This document shows positions 19,304 to 26,993 of a stretch of DNA of 36,133 nucleotides, in pieces (position 1 is the stretch's first letter; each line of letters begins with the position of its first letter). This stretch comes from Entophlyctis helioformis (lineage: Eukaryota; Chytridiomycota; Chytridiomycetes; Chytridiales; Chytriomycetaceae): assembly GCA_025526915.1 (NCBI GenBank), contig JAHLKH010000228.1, positions 1 to 36,133 on the forward strand, written 5' to 3'. The notes under the pieces were generated by a model. That model did not search any database and was not told where the DNA came from. It worked only from the letters and a program-made list of their open reading frames with translations. The position numbers and the translations under genes were made by a program.

Positions 19304-20824
19304 ATGGAGCGACGAGCGAGTGGACGGCTGGCTGACGAGGCGGCGGCTGTGGTAGATGTGGCGGCCAGCACACAGCGAGCGGCTGCGACGGTCAAGGGCG
19401 GCGTACGCAAGGGAAGCAGCAGCAAGCGACAGCGCTCGGCGTCTCCGACTGCAGCCCCAACAGCCAGCAACAGCAACGACGTCGCAACCAAAAGCCACAA
19501 CAGCAACAACGATGCTGCCGTGGCTGCCACGGACGAGATGCCTTGGGGATCGTCGTGGTGGGACAAGATGCCCGCAGAGATCCGCATCATGATCATGGAC
19601 CACAACAGCCCTCTCCTCAAGTTCCTCAAGCTCCTCAATGGACAGTTTGGCACCAAACGGCAGCTCGAGAAGGACGCCATCAAGACCAGAGCAACTGCCG
19701 TGTCGATCTGGGTCGATGCCTTCAAACGTGACTGGAAGGGCAACCTCTATCTGCTGCCAGACACACCTCTCAAAGTCGAGGAAGGTCTCTGCGAAGTGCG
19801 CTCTCGGTCCATGTACGAGCGCCTGTGTCGTCGCTTTCCAGATAACAAGCGGCTCATGTTGGACAATCCGCAGAGGCCCAGCAACCTGAATACCTACGTT
19901 TACAATGGCGACATGAGCTTCGACAGCTTCTCGCTTCTCAACATCCCCGCGCGCCATGGCTGGTTCGATCTGCTCGACTTTGAGTACCCCATCACTCTTG
20001 GCTGGTTTGCGATCGAATATGGCCATACTGCCCTTCTGCGCCACCTCGCTTTCACGCTCAAGGTCGTCGATCTGTCGCGGTTTGAGCGGCTTCGCCGAAT
20101 GCATGCCATGGATTTTGCTGCTGGAAATGGCAGCCTGGAGATTGTGCAGATGCTGCACGACGCGGGCAACAATCACTGCACGGCCTACGCGATGGACTGT
20201 GCGGCTTTTGGTGGTCGATTGGAAGTGATGCAGTGGCTTCATGCCAACAGACGCGAAGGATGCACCGAACGGGCTTCGTATCACGCGGCCAGGAACGGTC
20301 ATCTGCATGTTGTCGAATGGCTGGTCAAGCATTATCCGTCAACAGTTGGCAAAGCCGACGTTATTCAAGCAGCCGTGCATGGGCACGTCGACATTATCGC
20401 GTTTCTGTTTCCTCGGTTCCCCAACCTTGACGTTCATGACGCCATAGAAAAGGCCGCATTCTTTGGCCACCTGGAGGTGGTCAAGTGGTTCCATACACAC
20501 CGACCCGACGCCTTCACGCCACTCGTATTCTGGCAGGCTGTGGAACGAAACCATGCCCACATTGTGCAGTTCTTGATAGACAATCGACATGTGTTTGACG
20601 TTTATGCCATTTGGATGGTCAAGGATCCTGCTATCCGAAAGTCGATGGTCGACAGTCTGACACTCGAACGAGCTCGGACTCTGTTGGAGGATGCAAAGAC
20701 GAAAGAAACAGGATTCAAGATGATCGCCAAGTCTCTCGAGGCTGCAGTCAAGCGGCTCGAGAAAGCCCAAGCCAAAGCCAACAAGGAAGCCAACACCAAG
20801 AAGCGAAAGACCAGTTCGAAATGA
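19304..20824 (+). CDS. Ankyrin-repeat protein with N-terminal F-box-like segment
   Basis: A single-exon frame of 506 aa from ATG 19304 (an upstream in-frame start exists but lacks conserved context). It begins with a low-complexity basic Ser/Ala stretch (KRQRSASPTAAP, possible nuclear signal). An F-box-like segment follows (WWDKMPAEIRIMIMDHNSPL). A conserved middle (RSRSMYERLCRRFPD, IPARHGWFDLLDFEYPITL) is shared with the second ankyrin gene at 31.8-33.5 kb. Then come about seven ankyrin-type units of the xAAxxGHLEVVxWLH kind. The C-terminus is a Lys-rich coiled-coil-like stretch ending KKRKTSSK. The family is common in chytrids, oomycetes and amoebae; a role in substrate choice for ubiquitin ligases is only a guess. 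It is intronless, unlike most neighbours. Confidence 0.82.
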   Translation: MERRASGRLADEAAAVVDVAASTQRAAATVKGGVRKGSSSKRQRSASPTAAPTASNSNDVATKSHNSNNDAAVAATDEMPWGSSWWDKMPAEIRIMIMDHNSPLLKFLKLLNGQFGTKRQLEKDAIKTRATAVSIWVDAFKRDWKGNLYLLPDTPLKVEEGLCEVRSRSMYERLCRRFPDNKRLMLDNPQRPSNLNTYVYNGDMSFDSFSLLNIPARHGWFDLLDFEYPITLGWFAIEYGHTALLRHLAFTLKVVDLSRFERLRRMHAMDFAAGNGSLEIVQMLHDAGNNHCTAYAMDCAAFGGRLEVMQWLHANRREGCTERASYHAARNGHLHVVEWLVKHYPSTVGKADVIQAAVHGHVDIIAFLFPRFPNLDVHDAIEKAAFFGHLEVVKWFHTHRPDAFTPLVFWQAVERNHAHIVQFLIDNRHVFDVYAIWMVKDPAIRKSMVDSLTLERARTLLEDAKTKETGFKMIAKSLEAAVKRLEKAQAKANKEANTKKRKTSSK

Positions 20825-20995
20825 AGATCATGAGTGTGTTCGCTTTGGTGGATTGGCAGCTGAAGGGCAGAGTAACTGTGGCCATACGTCTTATCGTTCT
20901 TGTGTTCAAGTCAATGTATTGATATCGATCACAGATGAGATGATGGCGGGTAATCGCACATTGGTGTCATTGTACAACAGAAACGATCAGTATCC
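20825..20995. other. Convergent 3' spacer
   Basis: 171 AT-richer bases between the ankyrin stop and the stop of the minus-strand LRR gene. It probably holds both polyadenylation regions; no clear hexamer stands out. Confidence 0.4.
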
Positions 20996-22294
20996 TCAGG
21001 GTTTGATCATCCGACGTCTGTACCAGTAGGCGATGCCGGCCAAACCAAAGACGACCAATGCAGTCGGAATCACAATCCAGATCACCAGACCAATTGAGCC
21101 TGAGGCAGAGGCGGCTTGAGACCAGTGTCAGCAATACATGAGCAAGGCGTGCCGTTTCAAGTGACCTATCGGCAAGACAGGCAGCAACCTACTTTTCATA
21201 CACACAGCCTGCATATCAGCATCGGTGAACGTGATGGCCGTGTTGCGTGTGTCACACTTGTCGATCAACATCCCCGTAAGAGGAACTCGAAGGCGACCAA
21301 TGCTGCCTCCGAGTTTAGGATTGTCATTGAGGTACCTGCAAGAGTAATCAGTGGACATCAGATGTGAGCATATGGCACGGTGCATTCATAGTCAAAATGA
21401 GACAGTGTAGGGACAACGTACAACGTGTAGAGTTCCTTGTTAATGCCCAGTCCCACAGGTACAGCGCCAGACAACTGGTTGCCATGCAGGTCACTAAGCA
21501 GCCAAAAGTTAGAATTGATGGTATGTGTTGGAACAGTTTGAGGCAAACTGTGGCTTACAGATTCATGAGCTTTCTCATGTTGGTGATAGAATCGGGGATC
21601 GTGCCACTGAGCTGATTGTTTCCCAGTAAGCTGCGTTCAAGACTGTTAGAAGGCACGCATGGCAAACTTGTGCATTCCCATATAGTAGCAGCGTGGACAT
21701 ACATATCAAAGAGTGAATGTAGTCCACCAATTGATGCAGGGATGGGGCCTTGCAGCATGTTGTTGGACGCTTGGCTGATACCAACATGGTCAGCCAATGT
21801 ATCCAAATATCCCACGCATCACTTGAAACTCACAACAGCTGCAGTCCGCCAAGACCTCCAATGCTCTCAGGGATCATGCCCGAGATCCGGTTGAACGACA
21901 CATCACTTGAGCGGAATGGATGCGTCAGTCTAAAAGCACATGATGCGATATTGGAGACTCGATCAACTTACAGATCATTCAGGGATGATGTTCGGTTGAA
22001 GATATCACTAAGTGTGCCCGTGATGGTGTTGTTGGCAATCAAGCTGCATACACCGTGCATGGCAACATCAGCGTCAAGCATTATGAGGTAAATGGAATGC
22101 CAGCTGCAGCAGAATGCTTACAGAGAAGAGCCTGGCACAGCAGGAAGCGTCGACAGATCAGCAGAGAACTTGTTGTTGTTGATGTTCCTATATGGAGTGG
22201 TTAGCAAATGGTTTCGTTGAGCGCCAGTCAAAGATTGTAAGAAAGCCATACTCACAATTTGGAAAGACCGGTTGAAGCATTGAAGAAGGTGAGG
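20996..22294 (-). pseudogene. Leucine-rich-repeat receptor-like protein, 3' part, interrupted by a retroelement
   Basis: Exons (minus): from about 22294 to 22256, then 22187-22122, 22043-21972, 21905-21834, 21774-21703, 21630-21559, 21493-21425, 21335-21202 and 21114-20996. Five have family-typical LRR codings such as NNQLSGTIPDSITNMRKL, FNRISGMIPESIGGLGGL and GNQLSGAVPVGLGINKEL. Four are exactly 72 nt, 24 codons or one repeat, with matching intron phase. The protein ends with a membrane helix (IGLVIWIVIPTALVVFGLAG) and the short basic tail YWYRRRMIKP, so it has no kinase domain. Upstream, the frame runs straight into an LTR at 22295. The remaining 5' portion may lie beyond the element (26227-26468). 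If so the gene is disrupted, although the LTR edge supplies a possible AG acceptor. Confidence 0.75.
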
Positions 22295-22554
22295 TGTAGT
22301 ACTGGGCCGCCAGACGGACTTGCCGGCTGGTCTCTCGGGTCAGTATGTGTGCACGCGAGGAAGGGCGGGCAGACGACTCTTCATTGGGAGGCAGCACAGA
22401 CCTGGTCTCTCGGGTCAGTATGTGTGCACGCGAGGAAGGGCGGGCAGACGACTGCAAGAACGGGGGAAACCAGAGCGGCCAGTGCGGCCCGACAATGTCT
22501 GTCTGGTCACGTGGGTCACGTGGATCACGTGACCGCGACCGAGCATCCGTTACA
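22295..22554 (-). repeat. 3' LTR of the gypsy element (TGTAAC...CTACA on the minus strand)
   Basis: 260 bases, with TG...CA ends when read on the minus strand. It contains two ~70-base internal direct repeats (GGTCTCTCGGGTCAGTATG...) and three CACGTG hexamers at 22508, 22517 and 22526. The element's polypurine tract abuts it on the right. Confidence 0.85.
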
Positions 22555-22566
22555 CTCCCCCCAGCG
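22555..22566 (-). other. Polypurine tract
   Basis: Read on the minus strand the sequence is GCTGGGGGGGAG directly before the LTR's TGTAAC. A purine tract in this place primes plus-strand DNA synthesis in LTR elements, and it fixes the element's orientation. Confidence 0.7.
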
Positions 22567-22607
22567 TAGACAGCCACTTATAGGAAAGAAGAGTGGATGA
22601 ACAGCGA

Positions 22608-25600
22608 CTAAGAGGATGCATGGGCGTTGCACACACGAGAGGCAGAAGTGCGGGCAACGATGGACGCGTAGGACACAGGACGGGGAACCGTGCGCTCAGA
22701 GCGACGAGGTGGGGCGGGATGGTTGAGAGGGGGAAGAGAAGAGAGAGAGAAGGAAGGAGGAGAAGAGGGAGGAGGGAGAGGAGGGAAAGATGGAGAGAGA
22801 GAGGGAGACGCGGGTGCAGCAGGTGTGATCGGCTCGTCAGCCGGAGCAGGTGCCGCAGGCGTGGCTGCTGCTGGAGCAGGGGCCACTGGTGCAGGAGCAG
22901 GCGCCGTGCGCTTGCGGCGAGAGGACTTGGATGCCTTGGGCTGCGTGGGAGCAGGCGCCGCGGCTGGAACAGGAGCAGCCAGTGCAGGAGCAGCCGGAGC
23001 AGGAGCCGCGCGCGGGGGCTGAGCCGGTTTGGATGCCTTGCCTTTAGGCGCCTTGGACGGCCGAGCGTGGAATGCCTTGACGAGGTCCTGGGCCTTGCGC
23101 ATGTCCGCGGCTGGGACCCATGTGTTGTCGTCGGCTGGATAGCCAACCCACTTGACCAGATACTCGATCTTGCCGCGATAAGTGCGCGAGTCGACGATCT
23201 GCTCGACCTCGTAGTTGTCCGACGTGCCGTCGTCGGCATGGTACTCGGGGTCAGGCCGGGAGGGCACATCCTTGCGGCCGGTGGGCGCAGACAGAGGGTC
23301 AACATACGGGCAGATCCGGTCGGCATGGAACACGTTGTGGACGCGGTGCAGCGAGGCAGGCAGCGCGAGCGTGTAGTTGAGGCCAGATTCACCAGAGTCC
23401 AGGCTGGTGATGGCAAAAGGGCCAAGCCACTTGGCGGCCGTGAGCGGCGGGCGGTGCGAGTCCGCCGGCCAGGAGATGCCCTCAGCGTTGAGGAGCACCA
23501 TGTCGCCGACCTTGTACGCAGGGTGACGGCGGCGACGCTTGTTTGCCTGAACGGCCATAGCTGCCTGAGCTTTGCGCCGATTCAAAATGGCCGAGTCGCG
23601 GGCAGCGGCCATGTCCAGCAGCAGGTCGCGGGCCGCGGCAGACGGTGCCAGGGCCGGCTCAGACGGGAAGGACCGCGGGTGGCGGCCAAACGCCAGGAAG
23701 AAAGGTGCAAAGCCAGACGAAGCCGACGGCGCGCAGTTGAGGCCAAAGCAGGTGGGACCGAGCAGCAGCGGCCAGTCAGAGCCGTGGTAATCGGCCGCCT
23801 TGGCGAGCGCATCCTTGATGGTGCGGATGCTGCGTTCGGCCAAGCCGTCAGTCTGCTGGTGGCGAGCCGTGCTGAGGTTCTGCTTGATCCGGGCAGCGGT
23901 GCAGAGGCTCGACCAGAAGGCCGACAGCCAGCGGGCGTCGCGGTCCGAGACGATGTCGACTGGGAAGCCCTTGCCCGAGCAGACCCAGCGAGTCAGGAAG
24001 AGCTCGGCCAGCTCCTGGGCCGACGACGAGCGGCGGCACGGGAACGCGTCGCAGAGGCCGGACAGGCGATCGACCACAACCAGAGCAGCATCAAACGCAT
24101 CGTCTTGTCCGCCCGCAGGCAGGAACATGACGTCCATGGCGACGCTCGAGAAGCAGTCGTCCGGGATCGCGAGTGGATGCAGCAGGCCGTCAGGCCGGTG
24201 GTTGGGCGTGCGGTGGCGCTGGCACACGTCGCATGAGGCGACATAGGCAGCAATGTCCTCAGACATTCTGGGCCAGAAGTACCGGTTCGACAAGCGGCTG
24301 GTGGTCCGCTGACGTCCCTGGTGCGCACCAAAGGGAGAGTCGTGGTAGTGGGCGAGCAGATCCGCGCGCAGAGACTGCGGCACATACAAGCGGTTGCCTT
24401 TGTACCACCACGCACCATCCAAGCACTCCATGTGCACTACGACCTTGCGGTCGGCCGGCGTGGCTGACGACGGGTCAGCCTTCCAGCCAGGCAGTCTGGA
24501 GGCGAATGGGTCGGCCGGCAACGCCGCACGCACGTCTTTCGCCCAGTCAGAGTCAGTGCGCAGATTGGCAGCACGGATCGGGACAGGCGAGCGACAGTTT
24601 GTGCAGAGAGGGGCCTTTGAGGGATCGCGGGACAGCAGATCGGCCAGCGAGTTGAGCTCGCCAGGCACGTACTCGATGGATGTATCAAACTCCTGCAGAG
24701 ACAGGACCCATCGAGCCTGCCGATCCGACAGGTGGGGCTGCGTGGCCAACCAGACCAGCGCCTTGTGGTCAGTGTGCGTGACAGAGCGCACACTGGACAG
24801 CAGATGACGGAAACGCGAGAAGAACTCCACGATGGCGAGCAACTCGCGTTCGTGGGTTGGATAGTTCATCTCGGCTGGGCTAAGCTTACGTGACCAGCAG
24901 GCCACCAGCTTCTCGCCATCTGGGTGGATCTGCGACAGGTAGCCGGCAATGACGTAGTTGCTGGCATCAGTGTAGACATGCGTTTCCAGAGCCGGGTCAA
25001 AGAACCGCAGCTCAGTTGCCTTCAACACTGCCTGTCGCAGGTCTTCCACAGCCTGCTTTTGGGCAGGGCCCCACTCCCACTTGGCATTCTTGGCTAGCAG
25101 CTTGTATAGCGGCAAGCACATGGTGGCGTACGCCTTTGCAGGGTTCGGCCCACCAATGAATGACTTGAGCCATACCAGCTTACCTAGCCAAGTTGCCAGA
25201 GTGGACGTGTTTGAGATGTGGGGGGCAGCTGCCATGTCCTGCAAGTGCTTTGGCGCAATGGAATAACCAGTGGGCGAGAGCACGTGACCACAGAACTCAA
25301 TGTCCTGCTGCAGGATCATGCACTTGGACGGCTTAATGTACAATTGAGCCTCCAGTAGCAGCTTGAGAACAGTGCGTAGGTGTTTGATATGCTCCTCGTA
25401 CGTCGCGCTGTAGATGTAGATGTCATCCATGTACACCGAGACGCACGTGCCCAGCAGCTCATTGAGCGTCGACTGGATGGCCTGTGTAAACACAGCCGGA
25501 GCATTGGTCAGCCCAAAGGGCATGACCGTGAACTCAAAGTGACCAAACTGGGTGGAGAACGCAGTTTTCCACTGGTCCTCCGCCTTAACACGAATGTTAA

Positions 25601-26300
25601 GGAAGCCCTCGCGGATGTCAAGCATCGAGCGGAAGGGTTTGTTTGCCAAGTTATCGCGGAGGGTCTCAATCTCCGGGATCGCACTGTGGAACTTCACCGA
25701 GATGTTGTTCAAGCCGCGGTAGTCGATGACCAACCGCAGCGAACCATCCTTCTTGCGGACAAAGAGCGTGCCGGCGCCCAAAGGCGATGACGAGCGGCGG
25801 ATGTAACCTTTGGTGTACCACTCGTCCAGCTGCTTCTTGAGCGCTACGGATGCATCCTGGTTCAGTTTCTTGAGGCCACGACGCGGCGGCAGCTGCGCAT
25901 CCTTAATGAAAGGGATCGCGATCTCGAACTCCGAGTTGTGCGCACGGCCTTGCGGCGGTGTAACGGATGCTCGGTCGCGGTCACGTGATCCACGTGATCC
26001 ACGTGACCCACATGACCGGACAGACATTGTCGGGCCGCACCGGCCGCTCTGGTTTCCCCCGTTCTTGCAGTCGTCTGCCCGCCGTTCCCCTGCGTGCATA
26101 CTCACTGCCCCGAGACCAGGTCTGTGCTGCCTCCCAATGAAGTAGTCGTCTGCCCGCCGTTCCCCTGCGTGCATACTCACTGCCCCGAGACCAGCCGGCA
26201 AGTCCGTCTGGCGGCCCAGTACTACAACATACCTGCACAGATGGTTGAGGAGAGCTGGGGAAACTCTGTGCAGGAAAGGCAGATTGGTGTCAATGGGCAA
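22608..26300 (-). CDS. Ty3/gypsy pol polyprotein (RT-RNase H-integrase-chromodomain), N-terminus LTR-derived
   Basis: A single open frame of 1230 codons. Residues 1-24 come from host flank and about 25-115 from an antisense LTR copy, so the true pol part starts near base 25958. The reverse transcriptase has LFVRKKDGSLRLVIDYRGLN, MPFGLTNAPAVF and the catalytic VYMDDIYIYS (near 25430). RNase H has HVYTDASNYVIAGYLS and THTDHKAL. The integrase has an HHCC zinc region ending CDVCQRH, then DDE residues in VAMDVMFL, VSDRDARW and HQQTDGLAERSIRTIK. The chromodomain (YEVEQIVDSRTYRGKIEYLV then WVGYPADDNTWVP, near 23215-23060) marks it as a chromovirus. The end is an Ala/Pro-rich tail of ~150 residues. 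No stop or frameshift interrupts it, so the insertion is fairly young. Gag and protease are absent. Confidence 0.88.
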   Translation of the reverse strand: MPIDTNLPFLHRVSPALLNHLCRYVVVLGRQTDLPAGLGAVSMHAGERRADDYFIGRQHRPGLGAVSMHAGERRADDCKNGGNQSGRCGPTMSVRSCGSRGSRGSRDRDRASVTPPQGRAHNSEFEIAIPFIKDAQLPPRRGLKKLNQDASVALKKQLDEWYTKGYIRRSSSPLGAGTLFVRKKDGSLRLVIDYRGLNNISVKFHSAIPEIETLRDNLANKPFRSMLDIREGFLNIRVKAEDQWKTAFSTQFGHFEFTVMPFGLTNAPAVFTQAIQSTLNELLGTCVSVYMDDIYIYSATYEEHIKHLRTVLKLLLEAQLYIKPSKCMILQQDIEFCGHVLSPTGYSIAPKHLQDMAAAPHISNTSTLATWLGKLVWLKSFIGGPNPAKAYATMCLPLYKLLAKNAKWEWGPAQKQAVEDLRQAVLKATELRFFDPALETHVYTDASNYVIAGYLSQIHPDGEKLVACWSRKLSPAEMNYPTHERELLAIVEFFSRFRHLLSSVRSVTHTDHKALVWLATQPHLSDRQARWVLSLQEFDTSIEYVPGELNSLADLLSRDPSKAPLCTNCRSPVPIRAANLRTDSDWAKDVRAALPADPFASRLPGWKADPSSATPADRKVVVHMECLDGAWWYKGNRLYVPQSLRADLLAHYHDSPFGAHQGRQRTTSRLSNRYFWPRMSEDIAAYVASCDVCQRHRTPNHRPDGLLHPLAIPDDCFSSVAMDVMFLPAGGQDDAFDAALVVVDRLSGLCDAFPCRRSSSAQELAELFLTRWVCSGKGFPVDIVSDRDARWLSAFWSSLCTAARIKQNLSTARHQQTDGLAERSIRTIKDALAKAADYHGSDWPLLLGPTCFGLNCAPSASSGFAPFFLAFGRHPRSFPSEPALAPSAAARDLLLDMAAARDSAILNRRKAQAAMAVQANKRRRRHPAYKVGDMVLLNAEGISWPADSHRPPLTAAKWLGPFAITSLDSGESGLNYTLALPASLHRVHNVFHADRICPYVDPLSAPTGRKDVPSRPDPEYHADDGTSDNYEVEQIVDSRTYRGKIEYLVKWVGYPADDNTWVPAADMRKAQDLVKAFHARPSKAPKGKASKPAQPPRAAPAPAAPALAAPVPAAAPAPTQPKASKSSRRKRTAPAPAPVAPAPAAATPAAPAPADEPITPAAPASPSLSPSFPPLPPPSSPPSFSLSSLPPLNHPAPPRRSERTVPRPVSYASIVARTSASRVCNAHASS
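25959..26226 (+). repeat. Right LTR copy, inverted relative to the element
   Basis: 268 bases reading TGTAACGG...CTACA on the plus strand, the reverse complement of the left LTR apart from scattered changes. It has the same two-unit internal repeat and three CACGTG sites spaced nine bases (25982, 25991, 26000). Confidence 0.85.
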
Positions 26301-26468
26301 TCACGTGACCCAGACTCGATCCTTACAGACGGCAGATGTGGCCGCAGAGGTGGTGGTGGCAGCAGAGGAGGCAGTGGCAACCGTAGGTGTATAAATGGCG
26401 ATGCTGGCAGCTGTGGCTGCCTTGGATATAGATCCAGCAGTGATGGTGGCTGCAGCAGTGATGGTCGA
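26227..26468 (-). other. Candidate 5' fragment of the LRR gene between two LTR copies
   Basis: On the minus strand this stretch encodes a Thr/Ala/Ser-rich run (TITAAATITAGSISKAA...) and then, after a possible intron with donor GTAAGG, a segment readable as FPQLSSTIC. That resembles the cysteine cap ahead of LRRs. It ends with a GTATGT donor at the LTR border. I cannot show a continuous coding path: one splice choice gives a stop at the junction. Confidence 0.3.
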
Positions 26469-26651
26469 TGTAACGGATGTGGTTCGCGGTCACGTGATCC
26501 ACGTGATCCACGTGACCGGACAGACATTGTTGGGCTGCACTGGCCGTTCTGGTTTCCCCCGTTCTTGCAGTCATCTGCCTGCTGTTCCCCTGCATGCACA
26601 CATACTGGCCCGAGACCAGCCGGCAAGCCTGTCTGGCGGCCCAGTACTACA
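26469..26651 (+). repeat. Third LTR copy (solo, short form)
   Basis: 183 bases, TGTAACGG...CTACA on the plus strand, with one rather than two internal units and CACGTG at 26491, 26500 and 26509. Same orientation as the copy at 25959-26226. No target-site duplication is visible. Confidence 0.8.
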
Positions 26652-26993
26652 GCGTTGCTGCTGTGCTCGCATTGCGCAGTGTCTGCACCGAGCAAGGGCT
26701 CTCTAGATCGACCAATCACAGCGATTCCACCAGGAGTTGACCAATCACAGCAATTCCACCAGGATCAACCAATCAGGAATATTCAACCAGGGGTAATGGT
26801 ATGTAAACCGGGTCCCCAGATGCACCGAACAACTCGCTTAATTCGCAGTCAGACCAAGGTCAGGTTGGCAAGAGTTGGGTTGGGCAGGGGTTGGGCAGGG
26901 GAGATCCATGAGGGACAGATATGGGATGAATGGCATAAGCATGTGCTGTGGCATGCTGGGCAGCATGAAAACTGCTACAAGTCACGAGCATGC
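26652..26993. other. Intergenic region with CCAAT-bearing repeats
   Basis: No gene is supported in these 342 bases. A ~29-base unit (GACCAATCACAGCRATTCCACCAGG) repeats about three times at 26710-26792, and a GGTTGGGCAGGGG duplication occurs near 26875-26900. The aminotransferase ends at 26994. Confidence 0.5.
26710..26792. promoter_or_regulatory. Three tandem CCAAT-containing repeats
   Basis: CCAAT pentamers at 26712, 26741 and 26769 lie in degenerate ~29-base repeats. They sit about 40-100 bases upstream of a minus-strand ATG (26672) that may have been the LRR gene start, so they could be its HAP/NF-Y promoter elements. This is inference from position. Confidence 0.35.

Larger units (their letters stand above)
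22295..26226 (-). mobile_element. Ty3/gypsy chromovirus-type retroelement, 5'-truncated, bounded by inverted LTR copies
   Basis: The 3' LTR (22295-22554) is preceded, on the minus strand, by a G-rich polypurine tract at 22555-22566, as expected for an LTR retrotransposon transcribed leftwards. Internal coding holds reverse transcriptase, RNase H, integrase and chromodomain. Gag and protease are missing. On the right the coding region meets an LTR copy (25959-26226) that points the opposite way. No target-site duplication is visible: the flanking pentamers are TGAGG on the left and ACATA on the right. This looks like an inversion or recombination product, not an intact element. Confidence 0.85.

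Noticed and set aside
22690..24246. Long plus-strand open frames opposite pol (Arg/Gly-rich)
   Set aside because: They are antisense shadows of the GC-rich Ala/Pro tail and integrase coding and show no family features.
22295..26226. A DIRS-like element or a DNA transposon with terminal inverted repeats
   Set aside because: The coding part has a DDE integrase with HHCC and a chromodomain, the repeats have LTR-type TG...CA ends, and a polypurine tract abuts the left copy. No tyrosine recombinase is seen. Inversion of LTR copies is the simpler reading.
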